Assembly: GCF_027497195.1 (NCBI RefSeq)
Contig: NZ_CP114905.1
Span: 3,086,001 to 3,150,000, forward strand
Length of the DNA stretch: 64,000 nucleotides
Reading direction: 5' to 3'
DNA from: Streptomyces sp. WMMC500
GTDB taxonomy: Bacteria > Actinomycetota > Actinomycetes > Streptomycetales > Streptomycetaceae
In this document: positions 58,524 to 64,000 of the stretch, one piece after another
Numbering within the stretch: position 1 is the first letter of the stretch
Layout of the letters: the number at the start of each line of letters is the position of its first letter
Made by a program: the position numbers and the translations under genes
The notes under the pieces: generated by a model
The model's database searches: none
What the model saw: the letters and a program-made list of their open reading frames with translations, nothing else
What the model was told of the DNA's origin: nothing

Positions 58524-59381
58524 ATGACGGACAGACACCAGATCACGTTGGGCCCGGCACAGGAGACGCTGCTGATTCCGCTCTACGGACGGGCCGTCGA
58601 GACCCGCAAGCGCCATCCGATGGCGAGGGATCCGCGTGCCGTGGAGATCGTCGAAGCGATCGACTACGACTTCGCCAAGTTCGACGGAGACCGGAGTCTC
58701 GAGGGTTCGGTCCTGCGCGGGTTGATCTTCGATCACTGGGTCGCCGGTTTCCTGCGTGAGCATCCGGGGGGCACGGTGGTCGAGATCGGCGCGGGGCTGA
58801 ACACGCGGTTCGAACGGCTCGACAACGGGGCCTGCCACTGGGTCGAACTCGACCTGCCCGACTCCATGGAACTGCGGCGGAAACTGTTCCAGGAGAGCGA
58901 TCGGCGTTCGATGATCGCCGCCTCCGTCGTGGACGACACGTGGGCCGCCCGCGTACGTGAGCATCCCGCTCCGTACTTCTTCGTCGCCGAGGCGGTGCTG
59001 ATCTACCTCACCGAGGCCGACGCACGCGGCGTGGTCGGCCGGATCAGGGACGACTTTCCCGACGCCACGCTGGCCTTCGACACCTGGGGCGAGTGGATCC
59101 TGCGCAACCAGCGGCGACGGGACCAACGGCGGCGCGACCCGCTGAGGAAGATGTCCGCCACGCTCGAATGGGCCTGCGACGATCCCCGGGAGATCGAGTC
59201 GTGGCACCCGGGCGTCACGCTGTCCGCCGGCCACACGCTCGCGACTCCACCCCGGGCCGTGAGAACCGCGCTTCCCCTCCGCATGCGGGCGCTGCTGCCG
59301 GTGATGCGTTCTCTCCCACAGACCAGGGCATACCGGCTGAACCTGTTCACCCTGCAGACGTCGTCGAGTTCGGCACGATGA
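58524..59381 (+). CDS. LCM/PPM-family class I methyltransferase
   Basis: A 285-residue protein of the leucine-carboxyl-methyltransferase-like family common in actinomycete metabolism. ETLLIPLYGRAVETRKRHPM and VLRGLIFDHWVAGFLREHPG open the domain. TVVEIGAGLNTRFERLDNG is the SAM-binding loop, WVELDLPDSMELRRKLF contains the acidic ribose contact and FFVAEAVLIYLTEADARGVV is the active-site helix. Related enzymes O-methylate polyketides or siderophore-like compounds. It is divergent from another methyltransferase across a Zur-like box, so both may act on a metal-scavenging product. AGGGAC precedes the ATG. Confidence 0.9.
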   Translation: MTDRHQITLGPAQETLLIPLYGRAVETRKRHPMARDPRAVEIVEAIDYDFAKFDGDRSLEGSVLRGLIFDHWVAGFLREHPGGTVVEIGAGLNTRFERLDNGACHWVELDLPDSMELRRKLFQESDRRSMIAASVVDDTWAARVREHPAPYFFVAEAVLIYLTEADARGVVGRIRDDFPDATLAFDTWGEWILRNQRRRDQRRRDPLRKMSATLEWACDDPREIESWHPGVTLSAGHTLATPPRAVRTALPLRMRALLPVMRSLPQTRAYRLNLFTLQTSSSSAR

Positions 59382-59452
59382 CCGGGTGACGGCCGCCGGC
59401 CGGCGTACAGAGGTGGAGGGGCGCGCGGGAGTGGGATAGGGTTCCCGGCGGT

Positions 59453-60772
59453 GTGCCGGGAAGTCTGGTCGGCGAGCAGGGGATTGATCTCTTTGCTGAT
59501 CGGGGGGCTTCTGTCGTGGTACTCATCGCGGTCTTCGGGGTGGCGCTGCTGGTGGCGGTGCTGCTGTCGGGCCTGGCGGCCCGCTCCGTACTCTCCACGT
59601 CGCTGCTGTTCCTGGTCGGTGGCGCCCTCGTCAGCGACGGCTTCCTGGGTCTGATCCACATCACGCCGGACAGCGACCTGGTGGCGGTGACCGCCGATCT
59701 CGCGCTGTTCGCCGTGCTGTTCACCGACGGCATGCACGTGTCGTTCCCCGCGCTGCGCAGCGCCTGGCGGAACCCCGCCCGCGCACTGGCACTCGGCATG
59801 CCGCTGGCCTTCGTCGGTATGGCGCTGGTGACGCACTTCGTGGTGGGACTGGACTGGACGACGTCCCTTCTGGTGGGTGCGGTACTGGCACCGACCGACC
59901 CGGTGTTCGCCTCGGCCATCGTGAGCCGCAAGGAAGTACCGGCGCGGCTGCGTCAGTTGCTCAATGTCGAAAGCGGCATCAACGACGGCCTCGCGCTGCC
60001 CGTGGTGCTCATCCTGATCGCCACCGCCGGGCCGACCGGGCACGGCGCCGAGGCGGACCTCGGCAAGATCGGCCTGGAACTGGTCGGCGGCCTGGCGCTC
60101 GGGGTCGCGGCGCCGGCGGTGGTGCACTGGCTGGTGCGGTTCCGGCTGCTGGGCCCGGAGCCCAGGTTGCAGCCGCTGCTGCCCCTGGCCGTGGCGGTCA
60201 TCCTGTACGCGGTCTGCCACCTCACCCACTCCAACCCCTACCTGGCGGCGTTCTCCGCCGGCGCGGTCCTCGCGTCCCTCTCCCCGGAGGGCAAGAGTGC
60301 GTTCGAGCCGCTGGGGGAGTCACTGACGGAGCTGGCGAAGTTCGCCGCACTGCTGGTCTTCGGGGCGCTGCTGACGCCGGAGCTGTTCGGTGACCTCTCG
60401 TTCGGCGGGTACGTGGCGGCGGTGCTGGCCATCGTGCTGATCCGGCCGGCTTCGCTGCTGCTGTCCCTGATCGGGACCCGTCTCGACCGGCGTGAGCGGC
60501 TGACCGCCGCCTGGTTCGGGCCGAAGGGCTTCGCGTCGGTGGTCTACGGGCTGCTGGTGCTGCAGGCCGAGGTCCCGCAGGGCGAGGAGGCGTTCACGCT
60601 GATCGCGGTCTGCATCGCGTTCTCGATCGTCGCCCACTCCAGTACCGACGTGCCCATCGCCCGCATGTTCGACGTCGAGGACCTCGTCGGCCTGCCGAAC
60701 GAGACGGACAGGGCTGGGGGCCACGACGTACCGAAGCAGCGGCAGCCGGGAGCGGACCGCGCCCGGTCGTGA
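59453..60772 (+). CDS. Cation:proton antiporter, CPA1 (NhaP-like)
   Basis: A 439-residue membrane protein with about twelve segments. It includes the family motifs LAPTDPVFASAIV and NVESGINDGLALPVVLI, whose acidic residues (Asp of TDP, Glu-Ser-Gly-x-Asn-Asp) form the ion site, and WFGPKGFASVVYGLLVL near the C-terminus. It exchanges Na+ or K+ for protons and contributes to pH and salt homeostasis. The start is uncertain: a GTG 62 bases further on (VVLIAVFGVALLVAVLL), preceded by GGGGGG, would begin at the first helix. A short hydrophilic tail ends the protein. Confidence 0.9.
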   Translation: MPGSLVGEQGIDLFADRGASVVVLIAVFGVALLVAVLLSGLAARSVLSTSLLFLVGGALVSDGFLGLIHITPDSDLVAVTADLALFAVLFTDGMHVSFPALRSAWRNPARALALGMPLAFVGMALVTHFVVGLDWTTSLLVGAVLAPTDPVFASAIVSRKEVPARLRQLLNVESGINDGLALPVVLILIATAGPTGHGAEADLGKIGLELVGGLALGVAAPAVVHWLVRFRLLGPEPRLQPLLPLAVAVILYAVCHLTHSNPYLAAFSAGAVLASLSPEGKSAFEPLGESLTELAKFAALLVFGALLTPELFGDLSFGGYVAAVLAIVLIRPASLLLSLIGTRLDRRERLTAAWFGPKGFASVVYGLLVLQAEVPQGEEAFTLIAVCIAFSIVAHSSTDVPIARMFDVEDLVGLPNETDRAGGHDVPKQRQPGADRARS

Positions 60773-60841
60773 CGGCCGGCGGCGCCGTACGTTCCCGTCA
60801 GACGCCGGCGCCCGGCTCACCGCCTTCTTCGCCCCGGTCCG

Positions 60842-61387
60842 CTAGAACGTGTAGCGGGTGTGGCTGAAGACCTGGCCGTCGTGCCCGAAGCCGTACGCCG
60901 TGCCCGGTGCCACCGCGAACAGCAGGTCCTTCCCCTCGCGGATGCTGTTCCCGAAGCCGTGGAAGACCCCCTCCGGCGAGGTGATGTGATCCCCGTACTG
61001 CGCCTCGAACGCGGCGATGACCTCGTCCTGCCGCGCCCGGTCCGTCACCCGCTCCGCCGTGCCCTCGACCACGATGTCGAGCCCTCCGGCGAGCGAGTTC
61101 TGCCCGGTGGTGAGCGCGCAGTGGTCGTTGCCGGCCAGGTTCTTCGCCTTCTGCTCCTCCGGCCCGGTGCTGAAGTGCAGCGCCCCGTCGTGCCAGGCGG
61201 CGATCAGCGGCGTGACGTGCAGCCGGCCGTCCGGCCTGACCGTGGTGATCCAGAAGACCTCGGCGGCCTTCAGCCGGCTCTCGGCCTCGGCCCAGTCGGT
61301 GGCGGTGACGTTCTCCGCGCCCGGGCGCGGGTTGAGGGCGGCGCTGTAGCGGGCGTCGAGTTCGGCCGTGGGCTGTTTCGGGGACAT
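60842..61387 (-). CDS. Pyridoxamine 5'-phosphate oxidase-like FMN-binding protein
   Basis: A 181-residue protein of the split-barrel flavin/F420-binding fold. AEVFWITTVRPDGRLHVTPL and IAAWHDGALHFSTGPEEQKAKNL are the typical PNPOx N-terminal strands. GLDIVVEGTAERVTDRARQ and a C-terminal GTAYGFGHDGQVFSHTRYTF complete the barrel. AAGGAG is six bases before the ATG. It is a general stress or F420-dependent reductase type; the precise reaction is unknown. It converges with the antiporter gene. Confidence 0.9.
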   Translation of the reverse strand: MSPKQPTAELDARYSAALNPRPGAENVTATDWAEAESRLKAAEVFWITTVRPDGRLHVTPLIAAWHDGALHFSTGPEEQKAKNLAGNDHCALTTGQNSLAGGLDIVVEGTAERVTDRARQDEVIAAFEAQYGDHITSPEGVFHGFGNSIREGKDLLFAVAPGTAYGFGHDGQVFSHTRYTF

Positions 61388-61480
61388 GCGGAACTCCTTT
61401 CCTCTGCCGGCCACGAAGGCTACGCAGCCCGGCCCGGCGGTCGGGCGCGCCACGGGCGACAGCCGCTAACGGACACGCGA

Positions 61481-62365
61481 TCAGGCGTTCACGTCGGGCA
61501 CGCTCGTCCCCCTCTGGTCCTGCCACGACGTGTCCGACCCGTCGACGTCGGTGGTCCGGCTGAGCTCCTCCCACCGGTCGTCGATCTCCAGGCGCTGCCG
61601 CCATGCCGTACGGCCGAACTCGAAGGCGTCACTGCCGGCGAGCAGGCGCAGCGGCGGCTCCGCCATCCCGGCGACCCGGAGGACGAGACCCGCCACCTTG
61701 GCGGGGTCCGAGTTGGCGACCTTCTCGAAGTCCTTCATCGCGCGCGCCGAGGCCCCGACCGTCTGGTCGTACGGTGCGCTGATCCGCGGCGTCTCCATCG
61801 ACGCGCCGGCCCAGTCCGTCCGCATCCCGCCGGGCTCGACGACGGTGATCCTGATGCCGAGCGGGCCGACCTCGGCGGCCAGGGCTTCGCTGAAGCCGCC
61901 GACGGCCCACTTCGCGGACTGGTACGCCGTCATGCCCGGGGTGCCGAGCCGCCCGCCCACCGAGGAGATCTGGATGATCCGGCCACCGCCCTGCCGGCGC
62001 AGCAGCGGAAGAGCGGCCTTGGTCACGTAGACCGTGCCGAGGAAGTTGGTCTCGATCTGCCGCCGGAACACGTCCAGGTCGGTGTCCTCCAGCGCGACCC
62101 GGTCACCCTGGCCGGCGTTGTTGACGACGACGTCGAGGCGGCCGAAGGCGGCGTGCCCCTTCGCCACGGCGGCCTGCGCCGCGGCGGGGTCGGTGACGTC
62201 GAGGGGCTCGACGTGGACGCGGTCGGCGTACCGGGCGGCCAGGTCGTCGAGTGCCTGCGCGCGACGGGCGGTGGCCACGACGCGGTGTCCGGCCGCCAGG
62301 GCGGCCTCGACGATCGCGCGGCCGAGCCCGCGGGAGGCTCCCGTGACGAAGAATACCGAGGTCAT
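61481..62365 (-). CDS. Short-chain dehydrogenase/reductase
   Basis: A 294-residue classical SDR. VFFVTGASRGLGRAIVEAAL has the TGxxxGxG nucleotide site, PLDVTD and VVNNAGQGD follow, and the catalytic Ser and YxxxK lie in IIQISSVGGRLGTPG and TAYQSAKWAVGGFSEALA. The alanine-arginine turn after the first helix (ATARRAQAL) suggests NADP preference. CGGAGGGAC precedes the ATG. Upstream lies a palindromic operator, so a TetR-type regulator probably controls it, though none is adjacent. Confidence 0.93.
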   Translation of the reverse strand: MTSVFFVTGASRGLGRAIVEAALAAGHRVVATARRAQALDDLAARYADRVHVEPLDVTDPAAAQAAVAKGHAAFGRLDVVVNNAGQGDRVALEDTDLDVFRRQIETNFLGTVYVTKAALPLLRRQGGGRIIQISSVGGRLGTPGMTAYQSAKWAVGGFSEALAAEVGPLGIRITVVEPGGMRTDWAGASMETPRISAPYDQTVGASARAMKDFEKVANSDPAKVAGLVLRVAGMAEPPLRLLAGSDAFEFGRTAWRQRLEIDDRWEELSRTTDVDGSDTSWQDQRGTSVPDVNA

Positions 62366-62382
62366 GCCCGTCCCTCCGGAGA

Positions 62383-62447
62383 TAACGCAATGTCCATGCG
62401 TTACCACTGCATCACGCGCACGGGGTTGTGTCAAAGCCATTGCGTTA
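62383..62447 (-). promoter_or_regulatory. Promoter and operator region of the SDR gene
   Basis: A palindrome at 62383-62403 has 7-bp arms TAACGCA and TGCGTTA. A further half-site TTGCGTTA occurs at 62440-62447. A TTGACA -35 (62429-62434, minus strand) lies between them, with only a weak -10 (TGCAGT) 17 bp on. Binding of a dimer to the palindrome would cover the start of transcription. Confidence 0.5.
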
Positions 62448-62591
62448 AGCCGACCGGGTGGCAGGACCTGACGGCGGCCCAGGCCGCCCTCGCCCCACCC
62501 AGCGGAAGCTCTCCGCGGCTGAGTCCCGCAGCGCTGCTGCGACAGCCCGGATACCCTCCGTTCACCCAGGACCGCCGGAATAGCCGACTCC

Positions 62592-62610
62592 GGGGGGCAG
62601 GCTGCCCCCC
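62592..62610 (+). promoter_or_regulatory. Hairpin covering the ribosome site of the binding-protein gene
   Basis: GGGGGGC and GCCCCCC form a 7-bp stem around AGGCT immediately before the GTG start. The left arm is the only Shine-Dalgarno-like sequence, so the helix should hold down translation unless opened. Confidence 0.45.
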
Positions 62611-63693
62611 GTGAGACGAATTCTGGGAATCGTCCTGGCGGTTCTGCTGATCGGCGGTGTCGCCGCCGCCGTGGTGTCAGGCCGCGACAAGGAGGACGCC
62701 CGCACGGCAACGACGACCGTGCGTGGAGTGATCGGATCCGAGAAGGCGGAGTTCTTCGAGGATCCGGAGGTGGTGAAGGCCCTGGCGGACCGGGGCTTCA
62801 CCGTGCGCGCGGAGACCGCCGGCTCGTGGAGCATGCGGGATCTGCCGCTGAAGGAGTACGACTTCGCGTTCCCGTCCAGTTCGGCGGCGGCCGACGAGCT
62901 GAGCCGCTGGTCGAAGGTGCGGGGCGGCCTGGTGCGGCCGTTCTACTCCCCGCTGGTCGTGGTCACCCACCGGAGCACCGCGGAGGTCCTGGCCGACAAC
63001 GGCCTGGCCACGCTCACCGGCCCTGACCGGACGACAGGCACGCTCCGGATGGCGGAGTACGTGCGCGCCGCGCAACGGGACACGACCTGGCAGCAGTTGA
63101 AGGGAACGAGCGGACGGCAGGAGCTGAGCGGCACGCTCTTCGTCTCCAGCACCGACCCGCTCAGCTCCAACTCCGGCGCCCTGTATCTGGCCGCGGCCTC
63201 GTTCGTCGCCAACGGGGGCACCGTGGTGGCCGATCCGGCGGGTCTGGACCGCACCGGCGGGCTGCTGCGCAAGCTGGTCCAGGTGCAGGGGGCGCAGCAG
63301 GCCAGCTCCGACGGCCCGTTCCGGGACTTCGTCAGCGGCGTGGGCAACCCGCTCGTCCTGGTCTACGAGCAGCAGGTCGCCGGTCTGCTGCTGGCGAAGA
63401 ACGATCCGGGCGACCTGACGGTCCTCTACCCGGACACCACCGTCTCCAGCGACCACACCGTCGTCCCCGTGACCGAGGAGGGGCGCCGGATCGGCGAACT
63501 CCTCCGCACCGACAAGCGGCTGCGCGCGCTCGCCGTACGGCACGGCTTCCGCCCGCAGGGCGCCGCCGCCGAGTTCACCGCGGCCACCGCCCCGTACACC
63601 GCCTACCTCAACCAGACCCTGACCGGCGTCCGGCAGGCCCCCGTCCCCACGGCCGAGGTGCTGCGCGAGATGGCGGCCCGGGCCCGCGGCTAG
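62611..63693 (+). CDS. Exported/membrane-anchored substrate-binding-like protein next to telA
   Basis: A 360-residue protein with an uncleaved or cleavable N-terminal hydrophobic segment (ILGIVLAVLLIGGVAAAVVSG). The exported part resembles a type 2 periplasmic binding fold: GVIGSEKAEFFEDPEVVKAL, YDFAFPSSSAAADELSRWSK, FYSPLVVVTHRST, then VSSTDPLSSNSGALYLAAAS and a long C-terminal lobe with LVLVYEQQVAGLLLAK. Such genes sit directly before toxic-anion-resistance genes in actinomycetes, as here (12-bp gap). The ligand is unknown. A hairpin masks its ribosome site. Confidence 0.78.
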   Translation: MRRILGIVLAVLLIGGVAAAVVSGRDKEDARTATTTVRGVIGSEKAEFFEDPEVVKALADRGFTVRAETAGSWSMRDLPLKEYDFAFPSSSAAADELSRWSKVRGGLVRPFYSPLVVVTHRSTAEVLADNGLATLTGPDRTTGTLRMAEYVRAAQRDTTWQQLKGTSGRQELSGTLFVSSTDPLSSNSGALYLAAASFVANGGTVVADPAGLDRTGGLLRKLVQVQGAQQASSDGPFRDFVSGVGNPLVLVYEQQVAGLLLAKNDPGDLTVLYPDTTVSSDHTVVPVTEEGRRIGELLRTDKRLRALAVRHGFRPQGAAAEFTAATAPYTAYLNQTLTGVRQAPVPTAEVLREMAARARG

Positions 63694-63705
63694 GAGACGT
63701 GCACG

Positions 63706-64000
63706 TTGACCGACAACGAGACCTTCACCCTCACCCCGCCCGAGCCGGTCGCCCCGATCGCGCCGGAGCGGGCCACCGGGCTCATCCCGCTGGAGGAGTC
63801 CGTACGGCAGGAGCTGGCGCGCCGCGCCCAGGACTACCTCGACAGGATCGCCGGACTGGACGCCCGCTCACCGGAGTTCGCCGAGCGCATCGGCGAGGTC
63901 GCCGCCCTCGGCTCGGGGGAGATCCGCGCCGCCGCCCAGTCCTCCAACCGCATGCTCGACCGCACCGTGCGCAGTCTGCCCGGCCGGGGCGGTGACGCGC
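63706..64000 (+). CDS. telA: Toxic anion resistance protein, TelA/KlaA family (truncated by window end)
   Basis: 98 codons of an open frame are visible: TDNETFTLTPPEPVAPIAPE, GLIPLEESVRQELARRAQDY, LDRIAGLDARSPEFAERIGE and AALGSGEIRAAAQSSNRMLD followed by RTVRSLPG. This is the N-terminal third of TelA, a coiled, cytoplasmic protein linked to tellurite and cell-envelope stress. The TTG start is supported by GGAG 9-10 bases upstream. It follows the binding-protein gene closely and is probably cotranscribed with it. Confidence 0.85.
   Translation, partial: MTDNETFTLTPPEPVAPIAPERATGLIPLEESVRQELARRAQDYLDRIAGLDARSPEFAERIGEVAALGSGEIRAAAQSSNRMLDRTVRSLPGRGGDA

Noticed and set aside
1..64000. tRNA, rRNA or phage attachment sites
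   Set aside because: No cloverleaf, CCA-proximal T-arm sequence, rRNA block, integrase gene or long direct repeat was seen on either strand.

Overview
The window is high-GC chromosomal DNA of a Streptomyces-like actinomycete. Supporting signs are GTG starts and GTGA/ATGA overlaps, XRE-DUF5753/DUF397 pairs, a DUF574-type methyltransferase, Tat-exported PhoD, a ydaO/c-di-AMP riboswitch ahead of a LysM-M23 peptidase, zinc-free ribosomal protein paralogues and LAxTG wall anchors. Most of it is ordinary accessory-arm content. Four stretches stand out: an ABC-F gene behind a leader-peptide attenuator, a collapsed polymorphic-toxin locus, a patch of IS remnants, and a large zinc-starvation locus with cell-wall-anchored repeat proteins.

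Layout. 0-5 kb: a truncated NarL-type sensor kinase divergent from a MacB/FtsX-type ABC exporter, with a perfect inverted repeat between them. 5-7 kb: an 11-codon leader peptide, alternative hairpins and an ABC-F ribosome-protection ATPase. 7-11 kb: a shortened Uma2-like gene, a GH15 hydrolase and an XRE/DUF397 pair. 11-16 kb: phoD, then a TetR regulator divergent from an MMPL exporter. 16-21 kb: a three-gene, translationally coupled assimilatory nitrate reductase operon (catalytic subunit plus two flavoproteins). 21-24.7 kb: lower-GC orphan immunity-like genes and the two ends of a deleted Rhs/YD-type toxin gene. 25-28.4 kb: a GH81 glucanase with a LacI-type operator and a methyltransferase. 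28.6-29.6 kb: an intact IS5-family element. 29.6-31.3 kb: a TetR gene divergent from a DUF1330 gene, and a YefM antitoxin whose YoeB-like toxin has an internal deletion. 31.5-39 kb: a secreted beta-propeller protein, a hypothetical membrane protein, a hydrolase lipoprotein, a kinase/regulator pair, an SDR-DUF2867 protein, and the riboswitch-controlled peptidase.

40-48 kb is a patchwork of small regulators and membrane proteins among three decayed transposases (IS5, ISAs1 and IS256 types). 48.2-58.5 kb is the zinc locus. It holds zinc-free S14 and L28, a chimeric L31/CobW remnant, and an anchored-repeat metal ABC transporter: permease, ATPase, and a substrate-binding protein carrying an inserted repeat. 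It also holds four exported repeat proteins, two with LAxTG-like tails, and Zur-type 15-bp palindromes upstream of several of these genes. A similar palindrome lies between two divergent methyltransferase genes, which suggests that they belong to the same regulon. The window closes with a Na+/H+ antiporter, a PNPOx-fold protein, an SDR with a palindromic operator, and a secreted or lipoprotein-like binding protein followed by the start of telA.

Together the genes suggest environmental stress responses: zinc scavenging coupled to ribosome remodelling, antibiotic protection, nitrate assimilation and beta-glucan degradation. Interbacterial toxin systems are present only as remains. All calls come from reading the sequence; no database search was run.
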